A DNA stretch of 64,000 bases. Source: Sediminibacterium sp. (GTDB lineage Bacteria; Bacteroidota; Bacteroidia; Chitinophagales; Chitinophagaceae). The position numbers and the translations under genes were made by a program. The notes under the pieces are model-generated. The model searched no databases. It worked only from the letters and a program-made list of their open reading frames with translations, and was not told the origin of the DNA. The number at the start of each line of letters is the position of its first letter. Positions within the stretch are counted from its first letter, which is position 1. Where the stretch lies: positions 248,001-312,000 of the forward strand of contig JAFWCB010000004.1 of the NCBI GenBank assembly GCA_017537025.1, given 5' to 3'. Shown one piece after another: positions 43,576 through 52,696 of this stretch.

Positions 43576-44772
43576 TTACAGTGATTCTAAAAATTTAAGC
43601 AAGGCTTGTTTGTCGGCTGACGAAAGCAGGCTGAATTTATTTTTACTTGTTGTGGCTTCGCCGCCATGTAAGAGTATTGCTTCTTCAATGCTTTTTGCCC
43701 TTCCATCGTGCAGTAAAAAATACTGGCCGCCTTGTGAGTTGGGAGATAAACCCAAACCCCATAGTGGCGGCGTTCTCCATTCAGATTTTGTAGCGCTGCC
43801 TTCTGTATAGCCATCATCTAAGCCCGGCCCCATATCATGCAATAGCAAATCGGTATAAGGATGAAATGTTTTGTTGGATAATGGAGCTATGTTTGAGAAA
43901 CCGGTTTGTAATGTTTGCTTATGGCAGCTTTCGCAACCGGCTTGCATGAAAACATTTTTGCCCTGAACAACGGTTGCATCATTTTGATTTCTTTGAATGG
44001 GAGCTTTCAATGTTTGCAGGTAGAAGACAACATTATGCACCGTTACATCAGAAACTTCGGGGTCTATATTCAATCCAGAGTAAACATCTTTTGGTTGAAA
44101 TGTTGAAGTAATGCCAATGTCCTGGTTGTAGGCATTTACTGTTTGGTGCAACAGATTATAAGCCGCCGCTTTTTTGCCAAAGCGGTGAATGTATTTACTA
44201 TTTCTTGGAATAGCATTCGAAAACGGGGTTATAAAAGAAGGCAGGTACTCATAATTCGGCACACCGCTAATACCATCTCCATTTGTATCATTGGGGTCAG
44301 CTATTGACAATATATTTGCATCGGAGACCAATTCAAGAAACCCTAAACCGGTGTTGGCAGGCGGTGTAAACTTTGAAAACGTGGCACCTGCAGGTATTTG
44401 TTCCGGTGTATAACCGGGCAATGCTCTGTTTTGTAATTGCGGGCCACCCAAATGCAGGAATTGGTTACCTGTACTGTCAGTCTGCCCAAACCTCGTAAGA
44501 GTAGTAAAAGGATGCCCCTTACCATCACCAGCATGGCAACTACCGCAACTGGTAGCCACGAAGATGGAGCCTAAACCCTTCTGAGAAGTGAATACTTCGT
44601 CATTAAAGGCCACATCACCCGCCAGGAACCTTCTGTTCTCCTCATAGCTGAGCCCTTCAACAGGGCCATCTAATAGCTCATTATCAGTCGGGGCTTTGGG
44701 CAACAGTTTTTGGCAGGCAACAATACCCATAATTACTAAAATTAATGCTGATATAACTTTAAGTTTATTCAT
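43576..44772 (-). CDS. Di-heme oxidoreductase (DUF1111 type)
   Basis: A 398-residue secreted protein with lipobox (IMGIVACQK) and two c-type heme motifs: TSCGSCHAGDGKGHPF and GCESCHKQT. It belongs to the di-heme DUF1111 ('thiol oxidoreductase') family, which often lies in iron-related operons. It is the first gene of the operon with the Rieske protein and porin, and it is divergent from the DtxR-type regulator, with a palindrome in the shared region. Confidence 0.85.
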   Translation of the reverse strand: MNKLKVISALILVIMGIVACQKLLPKAPTDNELLDGPVEGLSYEENRRFLAGDVAFNDEVFTSQKGLGSIFVATSCGSCHAGDGKGHPFTTLTRFGQTDSTGNQFLHLGGPQLQNRALPGYTPEQIPAGATFSKFTPPANTGLGFLELVSDANILSIADPNDTNGDGISGVPNYEYLPSFITPFSNAIPRNSKYIHRFGKKAAAYNLLHQTVNAYNQDIGITSTFQPKDVYSGLNIDPEVSDVTVHNVVFYLQTLKAPIQRNQNDATVVQGKNVFMQAGCESCHKQTLQTGFSNIAPLSNKTFHPYTDLLLHDMGPGLDDGYTEGSATKSEWRTPPLWGLGLSPNSQGGQYFLLHDGRAKSIEEAILLHGGEATTSKNKFSLLSSADKQALLKFLESL

Positions 44773-44818
44773 AATTCTACGCAGGCAAAGGCAAATAATT
44801 AGGCGAATTTAATACAAT

Positions 44819-44836
44819 AATTAGACTAATCTAATT
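44819..44836. promoter_or_regulatory. DtxR/MntR-type operator palindrome
   Basis: AATTAGACTAATCTAATT has 7-base perfect arms and a 4-base centre. It resembles the TTAG/CTAA half-sites of DtxR and MntR boxes and lies in the 111-base gap between the divergent regulator and di-heme genes. A weaker half-site AATTAGGCGAATTT is at 44797-44810. Confidence 0.7.
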
Positions 44837-44883
44837 ATATTTTTATACTTGTTTCATTATCTTCATATAAATATTTTACACCC

Positions 44884-45543
44884 GTGCATTCATTTACAGA
44901 AGAAAACTATCTAAAAGCCATTTATAAATTGCAGGAAACCAACGGTGAAGTAGTAGCTACTTCCTCTCTTGCCCAGGTAATGGGGGTGCATGCCCCATCT
45001 GTAACTGATATGCTTAAAAGGATGGCCGGAAAGAAACTGGTAACCTATCAAAAATCAAAAGGCTTTAAACTAACAGAGAAAGGTAAACAAGTAGCTGTGG
45101 GCATTATTCGTAACCATCGGCTTTGGGAAGTGTTCCTCGTTGACAAATTGGGGTATAAATGGGATGAAGTGCATGACCTTGCCGAACAATTAGAGCATAT
45201 ACACAGCGAAGACCTAACTAACAAATTAGATAAGTTCCTGGGCTTCCCCAAAGCCGACCCCCATGGTGACCCAATACCAGATGCCAATGGGGTTCTTCCT
45301 AAATCGAAAGCTGTCTTGCTATCTACTCTTAAAATTGAGGAGAAGGGTACGTTTACTGGTGTTACAGACCATACACCAGCATTTTTGAATTACCTGGATA
45401 AAGCAGGCATCTCGTTGGGTAACACTGTAAAAGTAAAAGCCATTGAAGAATTTGACCAGACCTATACTCTCCAGATAAAACCTGAAAAAGAAATTGTTAT
45501 AAGTTACAAAGTTGCCAATAGTATATTGGTGAACATTGCCTAA
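44884..45543 (+). CDS. DtxR-family metal-dependent regulator
   Basis: The 219-residue protein has the wHTH and metal-binding helices of DtxR/MntR (MHSFTEENYLKAIYKLQE, SSLAQVMGVHAPSVTDMLKR, NHRLWEVFL, LEHIHSEDL) and a C-terminal SH3-like FeoA domain. It represses when iron or manganese is bound. The start codon is a GTG at 44884, fixed by the family N-terminus. It probably controls the divergent di-heme-Rieske-porin operon. Confidence 0.92.
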   Translation: MHSFTEENYLKAIYKLQETNGEVVATSSLAQVMGVHAPSVTDMLKRMAGKKLVTYQKSKGFKLTEKGKQVAVGIIRNHRLWEVFLVDKLGYKWDEVHDLAEQLEHIHSEDLTNKLDKFLGFPKADPHGDPIPDANGVLPKSKAVLLSTLKIEEKGTFTGVTDHTPAFLNYLDKAGISLGNTVKVKAIEEFDQTYTLQIKPEKEIVISYKVANSILVNIA

Positions 45544-45637
45544 ACACTTTTACATATCAATTCCAGTGAGTAAAATTGAACTCTTATTTTATACTAAATC
45601 TTGCACCTATATAAATCTCTCTACCTCTTGTTGGTCC

Positions 45638-47812
45638 CTAAACTGACGATATATCAAAATAAGCACTGAAAGGATATTGCCAGCTTATGATTGGCTGTTG
45701 CTGCCGGAAATCAAAAATGTTTTCACAGCCTGCATATATTTCAAACTGCTTCCATGTTTTGGTGAACTGTGCATTAACAAGTGTAAACGATTTTGATTTT
45801 TGGGGCCGTTGATACTCCGCTGGATTAGCTGATGTATTGGGCAATTGCTGTACACCATACCAATGTATGTTTACATCTAAATGCCATTTATTTGTTAATG
45901 GTTTATAAGAAAGGGTTGAGAGAATTTTATGTGCAGGATTAAACGGAAGATTAATTTTTTTTCCATTTACTTTACGATATACATCTAAATACACATAAGC
46001 AGCTTTGGCTTCAAAACGACTGAAAAACTTTGAATACGCTTCAACCTGGAGACCATCAGAAATTGATTTACCAGTAAAATTAGAAATGATTGCTTTAGAT
46101 GGGTTGGCATCATAATCAGGAAAAATCTGATTTTGAAATTGGGTTCGGTAATAATCAATGCTGATATATCCTTCAATATTTTTACCATCAAACTTCTGAG
46201 TAAAATTTGCACCAAAATTTAAGGCTCTTTCCGGTCGTAATTGTTCTGTAAAAACTATATCTCTTGAGCTAACCAGCAAGCCGATGTTTTCACTAAACAG
46301 ATTTACGGTTCTCCATCCGGTACCTACGGATGCCCTGAAGGTTGAACCTTCTTTTGTTTCATATTTAAGCAAAGTTCTTGGGGTAATATAAGTGCCGAAC
46401 TGATTATGAAAATCTGCACGGATGCCGGTAATCCAAACCAACTTATCACCCTTCCAGTTAAATATGTTTTCTGCAAAAATGCCAGGGATATTTTCAGTTC
46501 TTTTATACTTACCTGCAAAGGTTCTGTTTAATGGATTTGCTGTAAAAAAAATATCCTCATTCAAAGAAAGATGCCTGTAACTTATACCTGTTTTCATCGT
46601 GTGCTTTTCTTTGTACAGTAATTCGTACTGCAGGTTTGCATAAACATTTGTTTGATTGGCAGTGTATTTTGTAGTACCAAAAAATGAGTGCTGGTTTTGA
46701 TAAAATGATGAGCCAATAAATGTAATTTTATTTTTGTCGTTGAAACGATAACTGGTTTTTGTCCATAGCTCCGGTTGCTGAATATTTGCAGTTTGGCCGT
46801 AAGAATTTGTTGTGCCTTTATCAGTCTTGATATTAAAGTTTGTTTGGCCGCCAATTCTTTGTTCATTCAAATAACGGATACCAATCCTTGAACTCCAGCC
46901 CCAATCCCTGTCGTTACCATATTTCCATTTATTAAAAATCATGTACCGGGTAAGTAAAGGGAGGTCCATAAACTTATCATTATCCCTGTCAACTCTTTTT
47001 GCAGGCTGCACTGTATGAAATGCTGCAAGGCTACTCCATTTTTTATATTTAAAAAGATAGTTTGCATTCAGGTGTTTTTCCATAAAGTTGTTTGCATAAA
47101 CATTGAGTAAGAGTTTAGCCGTTCTGTCAGGCTCTTTGGTTTCTACGCTTATCTGACCACTGATGCTTTCAAAACCTTGAATTACCGAATTTGCCCCTTT
47201 AGAAATATAAATATTGTCAACCAGTGTGCCTGGAATGCTGCTAATGCCATAGGTATATGAAAGACCCTGTATTAAAGGCATCCCGTCAATTAATACCTGG
47301 TTGTAAACACCCGATAAACCAAGTATCCTTAATTCTTTAGAGTTTGTAATTACATTGGTAGTTTGTGGCTGAACTGAGGCTTGTGTTTCAAAGCAACCTG
47401 CTAAATCACAACAGGCAGCTTTCTTTAATTCAACCTGCGTTATTACCTCTGTTTTTACAGGATTGATTTCTGAAATATAAATACCGGGGCGTTTCCCTTT
47501 TACTACCACTTCACCTAACTCTTTGGTTCCTGTAAGCTTTACTTCAATTGCATTTTCATTAGTGATAGTAAGAGTATCTGATTGATAGCCCACAAAACTG
47601 ATAACTAACTTTTTAATTGATTCTTTCGGAAGTTGGATTTCAAATTGTCCGGCGCTATCTGTACTGGTACCAATAGCAGAGTGAAGCCAATGAACACTTG
47701 CACCTGTAAGTGGCTCATTATTTGAGTTTTTAACTTTTCCCTTTATTGATTGGGCTTCTGCTGTTTGATGCAGCATAAAAGCTGATATAATTAATAGAAA
47801 TATTGTTCTCAT
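45638..47812 (-). CDS. TonB-dependent receptor
   Basis: Signal peptide (MRTIFLLIISAFMLHQTAEAQ), a carboxypeptidase-like regulatory domain (residues 22-105), a plug with LRILGLSGVYNQVLIDGMP and a 22-strand barrel ending in a final hydrophobic strand. A CCDLAGCFE cysteine cluster in the plug region suggests metal binding. It imports a metal or metal chelate across the outer membrane. It shares an operon with TlpA, an HMA-like protein and a small Cys-rich secreted protein. Confidence 0.87.
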   Translation of the reverse strand: MRTIFLLIISAFMLHQTAEAQSIKGKVKNSNNEPLTGASVHWLHSAIGTSTDSAGQFEIQLPKESIKKLVISFVGYQSDTLTITNENAIEVKLTGTKELGEVVVKGKRPGIYISEINPVKTEVITQVELKKAACCDLAGCFETQASVQPQTTNVITNSKELRILGLSGVYNQVLIDGMPLIQGLSYTYGISSIPGTLVDNIYISKGANSVIQGFESISGQISVETKEPDRTAKLLLNVYANNFMEKHLNANYLFKYKKWSSLAAFHTVQPAKRVDRDNDKFMDLPLLTRYMIFNKWKYGNDRDWGWSSRIGIRYLNEQRIGGQTNFNIKTDKGTTNSYGQTANIQQPELWTKTSYRFNDKNKITFIGSSFYQNQHSFFGTTKYTANQTNVYANLQYELLYKEKHTMKTGISYRHLSLNEDIFFTANPLNRTFAGKYKRTENIPGIFAENIFNWKGDKLVWITGIRADFHNQFGTYITPRTLLKYETKEGSTFRASVGTGWRTVNLFSENIGLLVSSRDIVFTEQLRPERALNFGANFTQKFDGKNIEGYISIDYYRTQFQNQIFPDYDANPSKAIISNFTGKSISDGLQVEAYSKFFSRFEAKAAYVYLDVYRKVNGKKINLPFNPAHKILSTLSYKPLTNKWHLDVNIHWYGVQQLPNTSANPAEYQRPQKSKSFTLVNAQFTKTWKQFEIYAGCENIFDFRQQQPIISWQYPFSAYFDISSV

Positions 47813-48320
47813 TATTTAATGATTTTTTGAGTTAGCAAAAGCTCACTGAGCTTTGCGAAAATTATTGTTTCATCGCCAGGGTTGAACCCGATTTTCTGCC
47901 AAATGATTCTGCCACCTGCATCAACTAACATCAGGTGAGGAATTTCCTGTACACCCATAGAATTTTTTAGAGACTTTTTATAATCCCAATAGATTTCAAA
48001 AGGCCAGTTGCGGCGTTCAGCAAATTTTTTAATGTATTCTTCTGTTACCCCTGCATCAGTAGAAATAGCAACCAGTTTAACACCGGTTGAATCTTGCAAT
48101 GATTTGTACTCAGATGAAATCGCAGAAAGTTCTGCTATGCAGAATTTGCACCAGGTAGCCCAGAAAGCAATTAAAACAGGCTTGTTTTTGTTTGGTAGTT
48201 CAGAAGCATACAGCTTAGTACCATTAATCTTTTTAATAAGTACATGCGGCAGTGTGTCAGCTTGTGCATAGGAAATGAGAAAAACATTAACAAGCACAAG
48301 CAAATGAATAGTTTTTTCAT
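47812..48320 (-). CDS. TlpA-like thiol-disulfide protein, start frame shifted
   Basis: The body is a secreted thioredoxin-like protein with the WCKFC active site in FWATWCKFCIAELS and an IYWDYKKSLKN segment. The readable frame begins with a TTG at 48303. The ATG at 48318-48320 starts a K-K signal peptide but is out of frame by one base; adding one A to the A6 run (48312-48317) gives a normal leader ending in SYAQA. So the gene carries a one-base deletion, a sequencing error, or slippage control. The stop overlaps the receptor start as TAATG. Confidence 0.75.
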
Positions 48321-48384
48321 TTGTTTGAGTTTAAGTATTGGCACAGGTGTTAAATACCTGTACCAATACCAGTTGTTAATTGCT

Positions 48385-48750
48385 TTAGTTTTTTGTTTTT
48401 ACTTTATATGGCCGCTGGTCAGGGTGGTCGCAGCTTGCCGTACCTTCAATAGCTTTTACCACTTCGGCATAAGATATTTTTTCGGTATCATACTTTATCT
48501 CAAAGCTTGTGGATGTGGACATTTTGCCGACTTGCTTACAACTGCTTACGCCTTTCATTTTTTCTATATTGTCGGCAATCATTTTTAAATCGCCGGAGCA
48601 GGTAATGCCTGATACTTTTACAGTAACAGTTGTATCGTTAGGATTTGAAGTTTTTGATTGTGTGTTAAGGGTTTGGGCACAACTAACCTGTGCAATTGTG
48701 AACGACACTGCCAACAGCAATACCGATACACTGAAATATTTTGATTTCAT
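48385..48750 (-). CDS. HMA-like secreted metal-binding protein
   Basis: A secreted 121-residue protein with a signal peptide (MKSKYFSVSVLLLAVSFTIAQVSCAQ) and a ferredoxin-like HMA fold. The usual CxxC is degenerate: GITCSGD has one Cys, with SCKQV and ASCDHPD later. It could bind a soft metal in the periplasm with partners from the TonB/TlpA set. The start at 48750 gives the leader; the longer frame is less likely. Confidence 0.75.
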   Translation of the reverse strand: MKSKYFSVSVLLLAVSFTIAQVSCAQTLNTQSKTSNPNDTTVTVKVSGITCSGDLKMIADNIEKMKGVSSCKQVGKMSTSTSFEIKYDTEKISYAEVVKAIEGTASCDHPDQRPYKVKTKN

Positions 48751-48837
48751 TGAAATTATTTTAGCATTAATGAATAGCGAAACTGCCTTAATAAAATATA
48801 TCAAAGCAAAAAATATAATACCAGATAAGAAAATTCA

Positions 48838-49173
48838 TTAAGCTATCTTAGGCGGTTGCCAAAAGTCAGGAGCGAATTGCGAGTAGAAGTTTTCGGAAAA
48901 TGGAGTAAAGTTATTTGAATAAAAGTGAGGTGCCTTAATACTGAAAAAAGAAGATGTTACCGTGAAGCTGCAAATATTACTTGCACATGATTGAAAAGGA
49001 TTGCAATTATTGCTCGGGGAATTATTGTCACCAGATGGTTTCTGTTCATCTGTAGTTTTGTGGCAACCTCCGCCACAACATTCAGTTGATTGTTTTTGCT
49101 TCAACAATGCCAAAGCTGGTTGCACTGAAAGGAACAACACTACAAAAGCCATTATTGATGCTAATATTTTCAT
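48838..49173 (-). CDS. Small Cys-rich secreted protein
   Basis: A 111-residue protein with a signal peptide (MKILASIMAFVVLFLSVQPALA), a STECCGGGCHKT cluster, a Ser/Asn-rich linker, CNPF/CASNIC, and a C-terminal aromatic tail. No known family is recognised. The cysteines and the operon with HMA and TonB-receptor genes suggest metal binding in the periplasm. Confidence 0.6.
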   Translation of the reverse strand: MKILASIMAFVVLFLSVQPALALLKQKQSTECCGGGCHKTTDEQKPSGDNNSPSNNCNPFQSCASNICSFTVTSSFFSIKAPHFYSNNFTPFSENFYSQFAPDFWQPPKIA

Positions 49174-49458
49174 TCGAAGTGCAAGTTAATCAATTTTGAG
49201 AAGTTTTCATATAATTGCAATTTGAGCCTCTTTTATACCAGGTAATTCATTTATAAAGGGTTAGAATGCCGCATATTCTTTCTCATGAATAGTAACATTA
49301 CAGGCTAACATAGTCCCTATTTTTTTCAGTTTGCAATTTTATGTATGCAAAAGTTTACTGGGCAACACAAGGGATTTATAATTGTAAAACTCTTCATCAA
49401 TTCTTTTTAATTTTACTCAATACGAATTCCCGTAAGCTATACTTTCTCCTGAGATATT

Positions 49459-50043
49459 TTACTTCAAGCTTTCACTTAAAAGCAAGTTGACCTTATACAT
49501 CTTATTAACTTTGTCAAATTCAGCTAAGTCGGTATTGTACCTGAAATTTTTATCAATAAAGTTTTTGAAGATTGAGTTAGCAGGAAAAATATTTTTCAAA
49601 TTGCGAATTGTAAGTTTTTGAACCGGGGAATTAACGCCCAAACTGAAATAATAATTCGTCACATTAGTTCTGCCCGTTGGTGGTTTAGAAACAATATGTT
49701 TGTAGATAAGAATCTGTTCTCCGGCATTTAGTAAAAAAAGTTCAATCTTTCCTTTAAAACGAAAAACTTCATTTCTGCAATTTATATACCCGAAAATGTC
49801 ATTTTTCAAAAGCTTTAGACTGCTGTCGCCTTTCTTAACTGTAATATACTTCTTTGAAAAAAAATCATTCAGCCTGATTCTTATATTCCTAATGTTGCAA
49901 TTATTATCAAAGGAAAGATTCCCTTTTACAAAGTCATCACAGGTTTTGTAAATTCCCCTTACCCGTTCTTTTTGGGCAAAAAGCGGAAACGAAATTATCA
50001 GAAGTGTTGCTGTAAAAAATATTTTCAACTGCTTACTGAGCAT
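49459..50043 (-). CDS. Secreted hypothetical protein
   Basis: A 194-residue protein with a signal peptide (LKIFFTATLLIISFPLFAQ) and a strand-rich body (GIYKTCDDFVKGNLSF, DIFGYINCRNEVFRFKGK). I do not recognise the family; similar small secreted proteins are common in Bacteroidota. It is 9 bases after the P-type ATPase stop and so may be in the same operon. The 285 bases on its other side show no gene. Confidence 0.55.
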   Translation of the reverse strand: MLSKQLKIFFTATLLIISFPLFAQKERVRGIYKTCDDFVKGNLSFDNNCNIRNIRIRLNDFFSKKYITVKKGDSSLKLLKNDIFGYINCRNEVFRFKGKIELFLLNAGEQILIYKHIVSKPPTGRTNVTNYYFSLGVNSPVQKLTIRNLKNIFPANSIFKNFIDKNFRYNTDLAEFDKVNKMYKVNLLLSESLK

Positions 50044-50052
50044 ATGAGAGAT

Positions 50053-52053
50053 TTAAAATTTCATTCTTTGAATTCGTACTGCATTCAATATTGCCAGCAT
50101 TGCCACTCCCACATCAGCAAATACAGCTTCCCACATGGTGGCCAGGCCCCCGGCGCCAAGAATCAATACAATTAATTTCACACTAAACGCTAATCCGATA
50201 TTTTGCCATACAATTTTTGTGGTGGCTTTACCAATTTGTATAGCGGTGGCTATTTTTGAAGGATGGTCAGTTTGTATAATCACATCTGCGGTTTCAATGG
50301 CAGCATCACTGCCTAAACCACCCATAGCTATTCCCACATCACTCAAAGCAAGTACGGGTGCATCATTAATACCGTCGCCAACAAAAGCAACCACATTTTT
50401 TTTGTCCTTCTTTATAGCTTCTACCTTTTGTACTTTATTTTCAGGTAATAAATCACCGTAAGCATTGTCAATGCCCAGGTGTTTGGCAACATTATCTACC
50501 ACGGCCTGTTTATCGCCACTGAGTATGGTTGTTTTTACATTCAGCTTATGCAAGGCATCAACAGCCTGTTTACTGTCTTCTTTTATTTCATCGGCTATAG
50601 TTAAATAGCCAGCAAGTTTTCTGTCAATGGCAACAATAACGATTGTATCCACTATTTTTCTTAGCCCATCATTTACCGGCACTTTCATCATGTCCATTAA
50701 TTTCACATTTCCGGCAAGTACTTCTTTGCCATTTACATCCCCTTTCAAACCATGACCACTAATTTCTTCCAACTTATCTACCCGTAATTTATCAAATTCG
50801 TTTCCAGCATACTCAACCACTGCTTTTGCAACAGGGTGAGTTGATTTAGCTTCCAGTGCGGCGGCAAGCGGCAACCATTCCTCTTGGGGAATGTCATAAC
50901 TCTCCACTTCCTGCACTTTAAAAACAGCTTTGGTAAGTGTGCCTGTTTTATCCATTACTACCTGGTTTATTTTTGTCATTAAATCCAGGTAGTTGGAGCC
51001 TTTGAATAAAATACCACTCCGGGATGCAGCGCCGATACCTCCAAAATATCCTAACGGAATGGAAATTACCAATGCACAAGGGCAACTGATTACCAAAAAT
51101 ATCAAGGCCCTGTACAGCCATGTATTGAACACATAGTTCTCCACAAATAACCAGGGGATGAGTGTGATGCCTATGGCAAGGAATACAACAATGGGAGTGT
51201 ATATTCTTGCAAACTTCCGGATGAATTGCTCTGTTTTCGCTTTCCTGGTAGTTGCATCCTGTACAAGTGTCAGTATTCTTGCAAGCGAAGAATCATTAAA
51301 TAGTTTTGTTACTTTCAACTCTACTACTTTTTCCTGGTTAATCATTCCAGCTAGTACTGTTTCCCCTTTGGTAAAAGTGGAAGGTTTACTTTCGCCGGTT
51401 AATGCTGAAGTATTGAATGAGCTTCCTTCGCTTAACATTTCTCCATCCAGCGGCACTCTTTCACCAACTTTTATCTGAATGGTTTCGCCAACCTTTACAT
51501 TTTCAGGCGGGAGGTTAACGTAGATACCGTTTCTTAATACATCGGCGCTGTCTGGTCTTACATCCAGCAAGGCTTTGATACTTCTTTTAGCACGGTTAAC
51601 CGCAGCATCCTGAAATAATTCTCCCACTGCATAGAAAAGCATTACGGCAACACCTTCAGGATATTCACCAATATAAAATGCGCCGATGGTTGCCACACTC
51701 ATTAAAAAGAATTCTGTAAATACATCTCCTTTTATGGCCGTCTTTATTCCCTTTATCACTACGGGCAACCCTACCGGAATATACGCTACGATATACCATG
51801 TAAGACGTACCCAGCCTGTAAACCAGGTAGGTGTTGGCTTAATCCAGTTGTCTAATGAAAGACCTGCTATTAGAACAACAAAACTTGCAATAGCAGGTAA
51901 CCAGGGTTTAAGGCCGTTGCCTTCTTCGTCACCATGATTATGACCATCATCTTTGTTATGCAGCGAAACCACTTTGGCTTCATTCACTTTTTCGTCAAGG
52001 TCACAGCAGGCTTCCTGCTCTGCAATTTTTGTTTCATCATGTTTATGTGCCAT
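50053..52053 (-). CDS. Heavy-metal P1B-type ATPase
   Basis: A 666-residue P-type ATPase with eight hydrophobic segments, the CPC metal motif in SCPCALVIS, the phosphorylated Asp in DKTGTLTK and the GDGINDAP hinge. The N-terminus lacks an HMA domain but has EACCD and a His-rich GHNHGDE stretch, fitting a Zn/Cd/Pb exporter. The start at 52053 was chosen from the MAHKHDE N-terminus; the frame runs on to 52092. Confidence 0.92.
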   Translation of the reverse strand: MAHKHDETKIAEQEACCDLDEKVNEAKVVSLHNKDDGHNHGDEEGNGLKPWLPAIASFVVLIAGLSLDNWIKPTPTWFTGWVRLTWYIVAYIPVGLPVVIKGIKTAIKGDVFTEFFLMSVATIGAFYIGEYPEGVAVMLFYAVGELFQDAAVNRAKRSIKALLDVRPDSADVLRNGIYVNLPPENVKVGETIQIKVGERVPLDGEMLSEGSSFNTSALTGESKPSTFTKGETVLAGMINQEKVVELKVTKLFNDSSLARILTLVQDATTRKAKTEQFIRKFARIYTPIVVFLAIGITLIPWLFVENYVFNTWLYRALIFLVISCPCALVISIPLGYFGGIGAASRSGILFKGSNYLDLMTKINQVVMDKTGTLTKAVFKVQEVESYDIPQEEWLPLAAALEAKSTHPVAKAVVEYAGNEFDKLRVDKLEEISGHGLKGDVNGKEVLAGNVKLMDMMKVPVNDGLRKIVDTIVIVAIDRKLAGYLTIADEIKEDSKQAVDALHKLNVKTTILSGDKQAVVDNVAKHLGIDNAYGDLLPENKVQKVEAIKKDKKNVVAFVGDGINDAPVLALSDVGIAMGGLGSDAAIETADVIIQTDHPSKIATAIQIGKATTKIVWQNIGLAFSVKLIVLILGAGGLATMWEAVFADVGVAMLAILNAVRIQRMKF

Positions 52054-52063
52054 AATACTATGT

Positions 52064-52681
52064 TTAGTGTAAGAAAAATGTAACAATACCAATTATAATT
52101 AATACCATTCCGGTAATCCGTTTTTCGTTGTGTTCAATAAATTGTGAATTCATCATCTGCACTCCTTTAAATGCAAGCATTACAAGAGTGATAATTCCAG
52201 TTATGCTGATTGCTGCATATACCAGGGCCAGCAGTAGAATATCATCCCAGCCATAGGCGCCTGCTGCAAGAAAAAGGCTTTCCACTTCCAGGCAGGGAGA
52301 CAGAAACATGGTTGCTGCGAATATTAGCACCCATTTAGTTTTCGATTTTTTATATTGCTGCACATCCTTGTTGGCAGCATGGTGGTGGTGCGGCAGGTTT
52401 ACAGTAAAATAAATTAGTCCGAATATTATCAATAGTACCGGTGCAATTACATGCACATACCCTTCATACTGATGCGCCAGTTTTGAACCCACCATTCCCA
52501 ATGCAAAACCAATAATAACAGTGCCCAATACATGTGCAGATGCTGTGATGGAAGCCACCAGCATCAATTCATACTTTTCCCATTTCTCCGCCCTGGCGAT
52601 TGCCACTAACGGCAACCAGTGGTTGGAAATAAGTGCATGAGTAATGCCTAATAATATGGTGCCTGTTATAATGCTGTACAT
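52064..52681 (-). CDS. Putative metal transporter (HupE/RcnA-like)
   Basis: A 205-residue membrane protein with about six hydrophobic segments, THALISNHWLPLVAI near the start and a NLPHHHHAANKD loop. The pattern resembles the nickel/cobalt (HupE/RcnA) or TauE/UreH membrane families, but no definite match can be made by eye. It lies 10 bases after the P-type ATPase start region and shares its strand, so export or storage of the same metal is likely. Confidence 0.65.
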   Translation of the reverse strand: MYSIITGTILLGITHALISNHWLPLVAIARAEKWEKYELMLVASITASAHVLGTVIIGFALGMVGSKLAHQYEGYVHVIAPVLLIIFGLIYFTVNLPHHHHAANKDVQQYKKSKTKWVLIFAATMFLSPCLEVESLFLAAGAYGWDDILLLALVYAAISITGIITLVMLAFKGVQMMNSQFIEHNEKRITGMVLIIIGIVTFFLH

Positions 52682-52696
52682 GTAACGATTCGTCTA

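Noticed and set aside
44849..44879. Bacteroidetes-type promoter for the DtxR gene (TTG, 20 bases, TATTTTAC)
   Set aside because: It would put the transcription start at the GTG start codon, leaving no leader.
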